From contig JAKOON010000023.1 of NCBI GenBank assembly GCA_022577435.1, positions 4,796,001-4,860,000 of the forward strand: a stretch of DNA of 64,000 nt. Direction: 5' to 3'. Below the pieces are notes generated by a model. That model saw only the letters and a list, made by a program, of their open reading frames with translations. It was not told the origin of the DNA and did not search any database. This DNA is from Embiotoca jacksoni (lineage: Eukaryota > Chordata > Actinopteri > Embiotocidae). The position numbers and the translations under genes are program-made. Below, piece by piece: positions 1-13,469 of this stretch; position 1 is the stretch's first letter, and the number at the start of each line of letters is the position of its first letter.

Positions 1-1659
1 ATCTCATTCAGTAAATTATATAGATTTTGTTGTTACACTTGTGAGTCTAAAAGTATATTTTTTTATTGGAGTAAGTAAATGTGCACAAATGATACATGAT
101 GTGTGTCATATATATCCTGTAGACAAGACATTTTGGAAGGCCTTGTAAAGTGGGCAAAAGACTTTGATTTTGATGATTTTGATTTGAAACTGCGCTGCAT
201 TTAATGTATCACCCCCTCAGTCTGCCAAAGGAAAACTAGCTGTTAAAACCAGATGAAGCTGGAGTTTCAGCATGATTTGGAGCTACAGCGGTCTTTGAAG
301 AATAGTATGCCATTTTGTTTCCATGTTACCTGCTATTCTTACAGCTAAAACCCACAATGGCTAAAACTCGGTCAAATGAACAGTGCGTAGGTCACAGAGG
401 CAGAGAAGAAAAAAAGATAAGGGAGAAATGCAACACAACAAAGGCGAGAGGCGAATACTTGTTAACGAATGATATGTAGGCGCTGCAGCTGCAGGCAGGT
501 ACGGTGGTCCATTGGGGACAAACAGTGCAGGCTGCTGAGATGGATTGCATGGAGTGCCGGACCCCCTGCAGCCACACAAACATCATTCTGCACTGAAATG
601 CTCTAATTTTCTCTATACATGCCTATTCTAAACTGCTGGGCTTTTTCTTGTTCGAAGGAAATAAAGGTCAAGTGACTATGCCCTGACTTTCCAAGACTTC
701 TGTGCTCAATGAAAGTTGCTGCGCAAAGTCAGAAAAGAAAAATTACAAACAAACAAAGAAACAGTACAATGGGTGAAGAAAAACTTTTTGGCAAGCAAAG
801 AGGAGCAAAGAGATGAAGTGTGAATATAGACCAGACTCTCTTTCAGGTCTGGAAAGAGTGAGCGGCTTGAATGTAAAAAGTTAATTATGGGCACATGCCC
901 GGCTTTTTTTGCTGGCCTCACTGTGGCATTGTCAGGCTGAGGTATGTGGCTCTATGGGGTTTGTGGTCCACACAAAGGAGCAGGGAAGGAGAGCGTTGAG
1001 AAGAGGCCCCTTGGCTGGGCTCGCGGCATGGAACACTGTACAATTAGCCAGCCCCTGCGTTCTGCCGGCTTATAATTATCAGTGCTTGCCTTAATTGACT
1101 CCCCTAGCCTGCTGCAGAGGGACCCCCCCCCCTCACACCTCTTTCCCCCCTGCTCGATGCAGGCCGCCAAGCGCCACGCCAGGCTCTCCAAAGTCATTTA
1201 GAAAAGCGCTCATATTTTCGACACAAAAAAAGGGGGAACATTTGGTGAGAGAGAATTCATCATCAGGTGTCTAGAGGTTTTCCTTAATAGAAAAGCTGAG
1301 TCCCACTGAGTGCGCTCCGTGTAGCGGCCAGCCACGCATGCTCAGGACCAGCAAGCCGCCATTCGCAGCGGGCCACAAGACATTAACATAATTTTATATA
1401 ACACAGGCATCCGCACTGGAAATTTAATACATCTCAGCAAATACGAGACAGCCGTTTTGCATAATTTTTTTTCTCATTCTCCACCTTGCTGTCTCGCTCC
1501 CTCCTAGCTCTATCTGTCCTCCTTCCATGTCTCTCTCCTGTCTCGTCTCCGACCTGCCTCTCTCTCTCTCCTGCCGCCGCTCTCCTTTGCCCCCACCCCC
1601 CTCCACAACCACCCCTCTATCCTCACCCCATGGTGCTGCTCTCACTAGGAGAGGGGAAG

Positions 1660-1815
1660 TTCATTACCTCAGCTAAATCAGAATTAGTCCCTTCATTTTG
1701 ACGGGGCGAACTTCATTAGAAAGGCCCTTCCTTAATCCAGCAGGGAGAACTGATGAATCTACATGGGGGCAATAATTTGCTTCACGCAGCACATTCAGCC
1801 ACTTCCTCCACACTG
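1660..1815. promoter_or_regulatory. enhancer-like island (candidate conserved noncoding element)
   Basis: Unrepetitive sequence with clustered homeodomain-type cores: cattacctcag, gaattagtc, cttcattag, TAATCC (1733-1738, OTX/PITX type) and caataatttgc. Calling it conserved is inference from texture; no alignment was possible. Confidence 0.3.
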
Positions 1816-4800
1816 TCTCCCCCTTACTTTTTGCTGTCTTTCTGGCTTTATGTACTTATGGTTACATTTTTATTAGATCTACAACAAAAAACCTGAGAAA
1901 GGAAAACACCTGCATATAATTAACTAATGGCAGCAGAGATGGTGTAAGGAATGAGTTATGCTGTTTGGAATGTCCTGTCTCCCCAACAGACTTCAGGGTC
2001 TCTGGAGCAGCCATTGGCTGACACTCAAACACAGTCTGTGGGCCCGAGGTAACTATCTGGGTTTATAATGCTGTGACTATGTTCTAGTGTTTTAGGATAC
2101 ACAAATCTTTTCCTGTGCAATGTACATGAAAAATCTGAGATAGAAGGATAAATAGTATATTCTTATGAAAGTAAGACTTCTCTATCATTTTTGCTTTTCT
2201 TTTTCTAAAACCTACTTTACATTATGTTTGCAAGAATCTCTAAAGAGATGGAGCTTCAGCAGTCGTCTGGATCCTTGCAACAAACTAGAGAGCAAAGAGA
2301 TGTGAATCAGGACAGACAGCCCCTGACTGCCATACCACAGCGCCTGGTGTCAAACAGATGTGCAGCTTGGCAGCTACGCTCCCCAGAAAACAGAGATCCC
2401 ACAGATTCCAGGGTGGTGTTGGGCTGTGTTGCTCCCCCTCCCCCTTTCACCACTACCCCCGTCCCCCAACAGTCCCAACTCCCCCACACTGTGCCCCTGC
2501 AGTCGCCCTCCCTCATCACCTCCACACAGGGGTCCCCTGACTGGTAATCTCGTCCCTCAAATGTGAAATCTCCGACAGCGATGCCCCGCGCTTTTACCCC
2601 CTACCTCCATGGCTGATGGGTAAATTGGAATGGCGCACCCTGCTGGCGCAGAGAGCTCCGAACAGACAGCAGTACACACATGCTGAGGCACCCCTCGCAC
2701 ACTCTGTCTAATATAGTGGACATGCACACTCTCTCTGAGCTGCAATATCCATGCACAGACACACGTCTACGCACAGATGTGCGCAGGGGAACAAACATAC
2801 ACATACGTACAGTCACACACTCATGAAAGCTTCAGGTAAATCACATAAAAGGCCTCATAAACACTCACACACACACACGCAGATACGACATAAGTGTTCT
2901 ATGCATGATGTGTTCACCCTCATCTGCATAAAGATTGAATATATGAAAAATAAACAGATACTAGGAACTGAATCAACATATGTTCAAATTTAAATGTGCA
3001 TCATCTGAAATGGCTCAGCTTGGATCCTTTTCCAGAAACTGCACCTGACTTCTGTTGCCATGGTTTCTATTATGTGTACAATATAGGACGGAACAGATAA
3101 ACAGTGTAAACCACAGAGTAAATGTGCACATTGCTTGGCCCCAAGTGTGTGTGATAAGCACTGACAACTTGGTGTTTTTCAATAAGCATACTCTGTGAAA
3201 CATTAATATATACTAACAGAGCAGAGGTTATTCTTTTTAAATGCGGCCAGGCATCAGGGTTGGATTTCCCAGAGGGCTGGTTTAGCTGTCCGAGGCTTCC
3301 ACTCCATCTATCTGTCTGTTTTTCTCCTCAGTCGATGCTCTGAAGCATGCGTGAATGGTTGAGTCCACCGTCAAATCGCAGGGACGTCCTAAATAGTCAA
3401 TGGGACCTGAAGGGGCTAAAGATCACTGCAGCAGAAGCCACAGAGGCCTTCCTGTCAAAGGCAGTGCTTTCAGGGGGCCAGGGGGTGAGGGGAAGCCAGA
3501 GGGAGAGAGCCAGAGACATGACATACATTTCATTACACTTAAACCAACTGTGGGTTCAACTCAGAGCCCTGGATTTCCAATGGCGTCTCAAAGGATGGAG
3601 TAAGTGAAGGTGTATGAGAATGGTTTTTACAAAGAACACAATGGGTAGGTGGACAAAGGCAGGCAGCTGGACTAATTGCTTGGGGGCTTGAAGGAATATT
3701 TTTCTAAGTACTTCTGTTTAAAGCTGAATTTAGCGGCGTACGTCACTTTGGTGAACATTAAATGTCTAAGATGTAAATCTCCAGACTCCAGTTGCAATTA
3801 CAAAGGATATTTAAGATTCACATTTCACAACTCTAATGTATTTATAATTTATTTTGTAATCACAATATTTTTTCTGTAATGCAGACACCATCAAACATTT
3901 TTTTGACCAATCTTAAGTGTTCTACATTCTCTTTTGTTTACATTAAAGTGAGTGTGGTATAAAAAGTACCTCCTCTCTTTTCCTCCTTTCTTTTCTGTGT
4001 TGACTGCCATCTAACGTTTAATTTCTGACCATAAATACTGCTGTAGATGGGTCTGAGATGAGAACGGAGAAAGCAGTACTTACTCCAGACATACCAAGAG
4101 TGGTCTTTTCAGCGAGAGCTCTCGTAGAGAGACTACTTGTCCGTTAAGACTGTCAGAGGATGCTCTCAGAAATGAGAGGCCATATCCCTGGAGAGGACTA
4201 CAGGGAGCATGCTCAGATTGGGGCTGGGGTTAAAGGCGTGTGGGCTGGATGGGCGCAGTGTAATCGCCAATTCAGCGCAGGGTTAAGGGAATCTACAGGC
4301 CAACTTGGCTACATAGCTTCTTTGCTTCTGGGATCCACATTCTCTCAGAGTGGTGCAATTCAAAGATATTATTTTCGTCATCAGCGCTACAGTATGGAAA
4401 ATATAATTTGCAGTCAACCTACTTTTCTTTACAAAGAAATGTTTACTTAACATTCCTTGGAGTATTATTAAAACGGCTATAGAATTACAAAACACTATTA
4501 TTATTGCTCGCTTGGGGGGAGCCCCTGCTCATTAAGCTTCTAAGATGTCGTGGGTTTTGATTATTCCATCAGCTTCATTCTCTTATTATAGTGACAAACT
4601 CCTGCTATTTTGTTGCCAATCTCCTTCCAGCTGTCATATCTTTTAAAAGATCACAAAACCCTTCAAACACACTTGTGATATGTCTTCAGATTCACCAGAC
4701 ATTGCTTGATTCCCCCATTGAATTTGCAGGATTAACTTGAGGAAGAAACGTCTCATATTCTTTTACTGGTTGCTACGTCTGACATCAGAGTGTATGAGAT

Positions 4801-6553
4801 TCGAGCATACTGGTATTGTCCAGGGGAGGGAACCCTCACTCTAACCGTCAGCGCTTCACCAAGTGGGACAGAGATGATTAAAACACACCATGGCTGTGAC
4901 TGACAGACTCCCCACTGCTTCTAGAAGATGACATGTCTCCAAGTCACAGAAAAGCAACTCCTCTAATTTTAACTCTGACTATAACACCGACCCCCTCTGT
5001 CAAAACCCGCAAAAACAGCCATGCTGAGATTCTTAACCACTATAAAAGTGATAACAACTAAACAGAGAAATAAGTTTAAAAACAACAATGGGGAGGGAGG
5101 AGACAAAAGGGCTGAGAAGGCGCCATTTCCCTCCGGTGCACACAAACAGCAGGAACCTGTGAGCTTGTGACAACACCTTCAAACATTTCTGTTACTTTCA
5201 CAGAAATATCTGAGGCTGATGCTCCAATGTGATGCTTCTGCAGCAGTCTTGTCCCAGCGCACATTCGACTTGGCAAGCTCTTGGTTACCAAAAAGAAAAA
5301 AACACTCTCCTAGCTGACTGTGTTTGACATTTGTCATGACAGGAATACAGTGAGAGAAAGAAGGAAAAAGAAGAGTGAGAGGTGGGAGGGGAAGAGGAAA
5401 ATGGAGGAGTGGCAGAGAGTGATCGATGTGTGAAATTGTATGTGAAAAAAATAATTCGGCTTTCTCTGGGTTTGTTGCAATTCTCATTTTTTCATGATGA
5501 GGAGGACAGAGGGGGGTTTCCTGTTATTGTCACGTTGTGCAGAGCTCAGGGTCGCGTACTAAATGATTCACAGAAAACTGAATCTTTTACATTGGCGTCA
5601 GCAATTCAGCCAGGCGCCCTTGTGGGGGAATTCTTTTTGTGTGTTTTTATTGAAGTCTGCATTGAGCGCGCCCAAAAGCTCTGACAGGGGGCCCCCGAGG
5701 GCGCTTGTCTTCACCTCCAAATCATAAGATGGAGAGACGAAGCTCCCTCTGTGCTCTAAATTATACCCCTCAACACCCCCTCTTGCACACAGACTTGCAA
5801 CCCTGCCCTCCCCACCCAAAAAAATAAAACAGAGGCAGAGAAGAAAAGCCTTCAGTAATACAGTCCCAGTGGAGGGCTCCACGATCGCTCTGCGCTGCTG
5901 GAACAGCTGACAGGCTCGATGCGGCGGGTCCATTCCCTGCGGTCTGTCAGAGTTGGTGCTACAGCATGACGGTTAGTACTTCTTCTCTGGGGATGTGCCT
6001 CCTTTGCTTGCCCCTACGTGCCCCTCACATGACTGGCCCCTTCACTGACCCATGGAAGCTCCATGGCTTTGCCCCAATTACTGCTGCGGGTAGGTAAAAC
6101 TCTAGGTTACACGCCCTCTTATGTCTCTTTACCTTATCACTGCTCCCCAATGAGTGGGAGACCCATCTGTGGCTCCTGGCACATTCATACGAAGTTGGGG
6201 GGAACAAGCAAAAAAGGGCAGAAGGAGGTGTGGGTGTTACAAGAGGGTGGGTGTAATTTGATCGGCGGGCACAGCTGCAAAAACAGGGATATCGAGGAAT
6301 TTCTGTCTGCTAGATGGAATTGACTTTGCATGAATGGCCCCTCTTTTCCCCCCAAAATGGGCCATTTTCCACATGTCTCAATGGATATGACAACCTGTCC
6401 AGTTATTTGAGTGTAATACTGGAGCTGCAGAACCAGCTCGGGGTAGCTTGTGTCTTTTCTCGAGCTGTGAAATTCTCCCTCTCTGGCTGTCTTTGCTAAA
6501 GACCTCATCCAAGTCCTGCTGCCTGACCTGTCAAAAGCAGCCCCATCCTCTCG

Positions 6554-6585
<32 letters not shown>

Positions 6586-8799
6586 AAAGAAAAAAAAAGG
6601 AAATAAACCAACAACTGCTGGCAGGGTCAGAGGGCAGCTGCTCTGGGTGCCTGGACTCTGGCAAGCCCTCTGATTGGTGGAAAGGGCAGTGAGTAAAAGA
6701 GAATCTTTTCAAAGTGAAATCTCCAGCTGATGGCTTAGAGCTCCACACCCCACAGTTTGTTTCTCTTGCTGCTGTCAGGAGTTTTGCCCGAGCCATTTGG
6801 AAGGATTAGAAAAAGTGGGGGAAGAAAAAAAAAACTCAACTGGCCAGATTGTGTGTATGGTACAGTCTGAGTGATGGCTCCAGGACCCCTCGGAGAGTGA
6901 TAAACCTTTGACCTTGACAGCCCCCTGTGGTGACCCCTGACCTCTGGCTTTGTGCCACAGACTCGGTAAGACAGGTGCAGGCAGGAGAGTGACCACACCC
7001 CCACTGTCTCGGCCAAAATCTCGTCCATCCGACCTACAGTACCTGTCCTGATAGTCTGGACACTGAAAACTAAGCGAGGGAGAAGAAACAGCAACTGATG
7101 TTACTAAGTCATGTTAGAGGAAGCATTGCAGCCAATATACAGTTGCTCCACCAATACTGCAAAATCTACATCAATCAGTAGAAAATTATACAAAACAGCT
7201 GCTGGAGAATAAAATGGTTAAAGAGAAATCGGAGAGCTGGGTAGAAACTTGGGTAGTGGCACAGAGGCCCTAAATCAAATCTGAGAATGGAAGTATAAAT
7301 TCAGTTTTTAAAAAAAAAACACTTTGTAAAATGACACATAATGTTATGTAAGAAATAAAAGTGTGGATTAAAGGGAAGGCACACTGACACGTCACGCGAT
7401 TTTCTGCTGCGCAGCGGGCACTAGCTCCAAGGTCGCGCCAGTCCGCGCCAGTCTTTCCGCAGATCCATTTCCTCTCCCCAGGCACTTCCCTCATGTTGTT
7501 GGCCCAGTGATTCAGTGCCTTGCATTAAGAGCAATTCACCTGCCTCCGGCGTCCCAGCGGCACAGGTCCCCTGGGGAAACCAGGTGGAGCATAAAAAAGT
7601 TCCACATATGGTAAAGTCAAGCTGCTCGGAGGCTGCCGAGTGTCTGCTGTGGGGATAGAGGCTCCTAAAAGGCCCAGCTGGTACTTGGAAAAGGGCTTCT
7701 GCATTACTACACCTCAGTGTCTGTTTGGGCTCCCCTTTGGAAAGTGTTGGCCGGCGCACATGACCAGCCATTTTAGATTTCTCCCTCTACCCCGCCTCAT
7801 CCCTCGCTCCCTCCCGTCTTCCAACTGGTTCTGTATCCAATTGAACATTTGGTCCTCCACTGCTGGTTAATCAAATTCCTCCATCTGGCCCCCCTATCCC
7901 TGTGGAACACAAAAGGTGCAGCCTGAGCCCGGGTCCAAGTGCATATTGGGAGGGAGGAGGGGGATGGAGACAGGGACTGCCTACCTAACTTACACAGCCC
8001 AGTCAACTAGATCAGGTAGAGAGCACGAGGCCAGGCCTGATCGTTTTGGGCAAACAGGAACAGCTTGGGACTAAGTATCAGAGCCCTGCTGTTCATATAG
8101 AGCTCAGGGACAGCAGTGGGTTCATATGACAGTAGGAGGGTTTTATGAGCTAATACCTCCACATACACTGTAGAATACAGAATAGAGTGCTGCATAAGCA
8201 CTACTGGCTCCAACAGAAGGCAAGCAGTGCAAGTCTCCAAAGCAGTAGAGGGCACTGTTTTTGAAAAACATTGTCCAGCAACAAAGCAATACGGAAGAAA
8301 AGGAAAATAAAGACATTTATGTTGAAGCTGTGAATTCGCTTGTTGTCTTCTTACACTGCTTCCTTGAGTTCAAAGTAGCAGTGTGTCAGTAGCTAAGCAG
8401 CGCCTAAGCCTTTACTCTGATCAAAAAGAGCTATCTTAAGATATCACACAAAGCCAGCAGTGATCTTTTAATTCCCTGGAGAGACTATCCAGCCTTCACA
8501 AAATATCGCATTAACTACATATTTATTAGAAGAGACCTTTCAAAAAGCCGTCCTGCCTCTCGGAGTTAAACAGGTTTCAAAGTGCAGTCACTTTCACAAA
8601 ATGCTTCCCTCACAACTATGACACATCTAGCTGATGGCGGCTGCTCTTTGCTCTTATTCAGCAGGAGAACCTGAGGCGAGATGAAGACGGGGACATAAAT
8701 TCAGTAACAGACACAGAAACACATGGCATCTCAAGTGCTAGCTCTGCCCTTCCACAATATCTATTGTACGATTTCTATTCATGTCCAACCATCCTTTCC

Positions 8800-8990
8800 C
8801 CCTGCCAGGTGGCAAAACATGTGTCAATAATTAAACTGCTTTTACATAACAGGATACAGGAACACAATGCAATTTGCTCCCCATATTTCATTGGGCCTTT
8901 ATGAAAGCACATGAGAGAGTGTAATTAATCAAACCACTGGAATATGTGAACGGCAATTTCCACTTAATGGCACTTACAGGGATTGGGTCC
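8800..8990. promoter_or_regulatory. enhancer-like island
   Basis: It contains caataattaaac (8825-8836), caatttgc, gtaattaatc (8921-8930) and cacttaatgg in unrepetitive sequence. Function is inferred only. Confidence 0.28.
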
Positions 8991-11389
8991 CTTAAGCACC
9001 ACGTTCTGTCTACCAAACGAGCGGGCTTCATTTTCATCTTCATAGTTCAGACAATAAAACCTGGTGTGGATGTTAAACAACACCCATTTGACATTATGAA
9101 GTCTGAAAACAACATCCCTTTGGGTCCATGCAGCCTGGCATCGTGCTTTTGGCCATGCCATAACTGCAATGTGCTCATCTTGAGTTAAGGATGAACGGAT
9201 ACAGGTATATGTGTGGAACTGTCCTGCTTAGATTTCAGAAATTAATATTATTTTTAATGATCTTTCTTTGACCTCAAAACTGAGAGTCCAGTATTCACTT
9301 AACCACAGGAGGCTAACCACCTCCCAGCCAGTGACAGGAAGAGGATCATTCACTGCTTTTAGTGGCTTTCTGTGAGAAGATGGTCCTAGTCTAAATGGCA
9401 CCCATGTCCCTAAAAGTGTTTCTCTCTCCCCCACCTCTCTTTCTCTCCCTCTGCCTCTCCAAAGACTCCTCTAAGTGCAGCATCTTGTTTCAGTAATTCA
9501 GCCAGGGCAGAGACAGTGGAGAGAGGAAAGTAATCGATTTCTCTCTCATTTGGTTCCTCCTAGACTTGCTGTAAGGCCTCTTAGGGGAGTTCTGGACTAT
9601 TGGACAGGACAATGTTATGGGAAGGAGTGTCATTGCGTTTAAGGTCATCGTTACACCGAGGTTTCATTTTGAGTGTATTTTTTATTGGTATATGGAACAC
9701 AGTAGACAAAACAAACAATGCTGCCACTATTTCCAGGATGGCAGACATCAAGACGTGCCCTGCCTGTTCATAACGGCAGCACCATTTGAATGAGAGACAA
9801 ATATCATGTGCTACAGCAATATGATCCACTGTAGAGATACACTCAGAAAACTGCTGCAAAGTACCAAGCTTTTAGTAAGGTCCATAGGTAAACCTTGTGG
9901 CTATAAAAAAAGATACCATTGCTAAATAATTTAGAGGAAATGCCTTTACTGTATGATTACTATTTCTGCTCCATGCTTTATATCTAAAAGAAGAATACAA
10001 AAATGAAACTGGAAACAGAAAAAGCCAGTTTCTTAATGTAGCATTACAGGGCAAGGAGGTCTTCTTTTCAACCTGTTTGCCTCCAAACCTGCCCTCATCA
10101 ACAGGTTTGTGGCGGGTTCAGCCAGTTTGCATCTCTTCTGCGTTTGGGTCTCTTTATGGTTTCTAATCATTCACTCTGTGTTTCAACTCCATGCCAGCCT
10201 GCTAAATTCTTAATAACCGTCAGTAACTCTCAGGTTGAGCTTTCCATTCATTTACATCTGATTGAGATATTCTTGCACAAAACCAATTAAAAATGCAATA
10301 TAACTACCTGCAGATCTTGGCATGCATTATTTTCAAAATAGAGACCAATCTCACGTGTCATTAAGAGTGCAGCAGCTGCAATACAAACAAGACAAATCTA
10401 TCTATTGTTTATTACCTCCTCAGGCTTTTTACCCAGAGGGCAGAATAAGAGAGGGAGGGGCAGAGGTCAGCGTAATTACCATTCACTGCTTCCTTAGAGT
10501 CAGACAGTGCTAAGACATGCATTGGCAAATTCCATGGCAGCATCGTATATCACATTACCATAAAACCCCAAAGAGCTAACCTTTGTTCAATTCCATTTGA
10601 TTCTAAGAGAGAAAAACACTGACAGCCTCTTCCAGCCTCACTGTTTCAAGAGTTCAGTTGTTTGTCTTTCAGTCTTGTGACTGCTCTTGCTAAAGATGTG
10701 CTATTCCAAAAATAAAGCGTCAGGGGACACGGGGGATCACTGAATCATCCTGGGTAGAATATCACTTCATCTGGAGAGCTTCAAGGTTCGGTCTCAAACT
10801 ATGCCTGAGAAAAAAGGCAGTTTTGTCTTCAAAATGATACTCAATGTTTAGCTCCAAGCCACTCTAAACACAGTCTAATTCAATAATTTTGTATTTCTGC
10901 TGTTGCTCACATTCTGATTAACAATTACATAGATTAATGTTTTTTCTTCAACATTCAATATGGTGCCCCTGGTAACAAAGAATTCAACTACAATCGCTCT
11001 CCATTTTGGTTTCTGTTGACAAACAACAATGCACTACCATTTGCAGCATCAGTGCACTCTAAAATGCCTGATGACTGAAAATGTGAACACCAGCGCTGAC
11101 AGAATGTGAAATACTGTTACTGAGCAGAGGAAGCTCAGTGGCAATGTCTTCAGTCATGCTTAAAGCCAATGGCTTCAGCTCTTTGGAGCAAAATCTTCAG
11201 GCAGCATGGAAGGACAAAATGTTGCCATGGAGGATGAAAGAAATGCAAAGATAAGAAACAAGTAATAAGCTGATGCACAGAGAGAAACAGAGAAAAGAGA
11301 GAAATGCAGAAAATGCAAACCAAAGAAATACAAATACAAGAAAGGGCAGAGAGGAGAAGAGGAGAAGCTAAATGTTAGGAAATAAAGGG

Positions 11390-11489
11390 GGAAAGAAAAA
11401 AGAAAGAAAGAGAGAGAACGGAAGAAAGAAAGAACGAACGAACGAACGAACGAATGAAAGAAAGACAGAAATAAAGAAATAAAGAAAAA

Positions 11490-11549
<60 letters not shown>

Positions 11550-11556
11550 AAAAGAG
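11390..11556. repeat. purine-rich tract with (GAAC)5 and long (GAAA)n
   Basis: The tract is almost only A and G. It contains GAAC repeats at 11432-11451 and GAAA repeats at about 11484-11550. The minus strand, which is the sense of znf521, carries the CTTT complement; this produces the Phe/Leu/Ser-rich open frames there, which are not genes. Confidence 0.95.
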
Positions 11557-11639
11557 ATCTGTGAATTTCCCCTTCCTCCCCTGAGACCTCCCTTGATGCC
11601 AAGCATTCATCATCCAGCCTCTAATATCAGTTATTCTGT

Positions 11640-11800
11640 GGCTCCTCTGCTTACAGCAGAATTAATTTCTGCTTTAATTACTCTCATCGGCGGAATGCTG
11701 ATGAAGGAGAGGGACGAGGCATTCTGGGACTCGGGCCTCATTCCACCGCTTTAATTTGAATGAATTCCACCCGGAGACGCTGGCAAACAACTGGCAGCCG
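11640..11800. promoter_or_regulatory. enhancer-like island with a palindromic TTAAT site
   Basis: The arms AGCAGAA (11655-11661) and TTCTGCT (11667-11673) enclose ttaat. Then come ctttaattactc and gctttaatttgaatgaattc. It lies directly after the GAAA tract. Function is inferred only. Confidence 0.33.
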
Positions 11801-12869
11801 AGCCCCGGGAGCCACTCTGGGACTGCGCAGAAGAGCTGCAGCCGTGGCCCCCACCAACCAAGCTACCTTGTGTGTGCGTGCCTGTGTGCGCTTCCGTGCT
11901 TGTGTGTATTATGTGGAGCGAGTTGATTGTGCGCGAGGCCGTGTGCTGAAGTGAAAAGGTAGGGAGAGAGAACACACAAGATGAGGAAAAGAGGAAAATG
12001 GATTGACAGATTAAGTGATGAGTGTGTGCAGTGCGTCAGCGTGTTTACAGTGTTTGTGCATGAAGTAGCATGAGCCTTGCATCCACGTAAATATACTCAA
12101 GGATATGGGGTGAGAAAGTAGAACTTGTATAGAAAACAAACAGTGAATGATTTCATACAGAGGGAAACAGTGAAAACAGGTCCATACTGACGCAAAACAT
12201 ATGAAATATGAACAACACCACTGACTGCAGCCCACTGTGTAACACAACTGTTAGTTTGAGAGCAAAAATCATTAATACTTAATTTGATTATTCCAGATAT
12301 GGCACATCACATTCTCTGACAAACCCACAGTCCATGTATCATACAAGAAGTAGCAGTATAAAAGGGAAAAATAACTGTATGAATAGGAAAAGGTTGTATG
12401 TGGGAGATGCACATAGTCCATATTTGCATAATGAAAATAACTGCGGAAACAGTATAATACCACAGCAACCCCGGCAGAGGAGCAGAGAGAGGGGCTATAA
12501 TTGACTTTTCTCCAAGCCAGCTTGGTAGTTACAGAATGTAGCATATTGGATAAGGATTGTGATTGATTATGTTGGTCTGCCATACCGATTCGTTTGATTA
12601 AATGTAACCACGGGTTTCTTTTCCAAGCCCTAATGAAGCAGCAATTTGAAACTGAGAGACTGGAGGAGGTTGAGCCAGACTGCTTTCAGCCCAACACCGT
12701 CTATCTATGTTTGTATGAGGCTTCAAAAACAGGAGTTACTGGAGTTCTGCTGTAACAAACAAAATAAAATAAAAACTTTAGAAGTCAGTTTTTTTGGCTG
12801 ATTAACACAATTAAGGACACTAGACGATTTATTTAAAAAACAAAAACAAAAAAAAAACCCTCTTAATTC

Positions 12870-13420
12870 AATGCAAACACATTTCGTATTAATGCTCTGT
12901 TGCTGGTATGGCCTGAAATAATAGCAATATTTTAATGCAATGAATAATTACGTGGCGCGGATCTCTGCGGGGAAAACATACATTTCCCCACACAGCAGTA
13001 ACATAACTATAATTAATATGTATGCTGGTATTGTGTAAGAGGAAGATTCTTACAATCATGATCGGGTGTTAAAAAAATGACTTCCAGTCATTCATTAGCG
13101 CTTTATAACATCATCCCACATAACACAATTCATCTCCTCCAATTTTATGTTCCGAGCCATCCCTCTGCTAGTTCGGCAGAGGGCAGGGAGGTAAGGTGTG
13201 ACCTCCACCGACCCTGAAACCTCTGGACAGGTGGGCGGTGGCCTACGTGCACTGTCCGTTTTGGCAGCAGTTCTCTTCCCTCCCCGGCAGGTAGCTCAGG
13301 CCATGATGAGCAGCTGGGTCGCAAACACTAAGCACATTAATATCTTCTTAATGATAACAATCATTATGGCATAAGCACCTTCCCCAAAGTGGGAAGGCTC
13401 ACGGAATGTGCCAGAGTAGC
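12870..13420. promoter_or_regulatory. enhancer-like island, TAAT-rich
   Basis: It contains cttaattcaatgc, gtattaatgc, gaataattacgtgg (TAATTA 12945-12950), ataattaatatg, cattagcg, and a cluster cacattaatatcttcttaat followed by gataacaatcattatgg near 13333-13369. There are no simple repeats. It is one of the two densest islands in intron 5. Confidence 0.35.
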
Positions 13421-13434
13421 ATCATCGTTAAGGT

Positions 13435-13458
13435 AAAAAAAAAAAAAAAAAAAAAAAA
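13435..13458. repeat. A homopolymer, 24 nt
   Basis: A plain A run between two enhancer-like islands. No retroposed sequence is recognised upstream of it. Confidence 0.95.
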
Positions 13459-13469
13459 CTGAGATGAAA

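Noticed and set aside
6185..6796. Minus-strand open frame of 203 residues
   Set aside because: Low-complexity text over a C/A homopolymer region, no recognisable domain and no splice signals that fit znf521.
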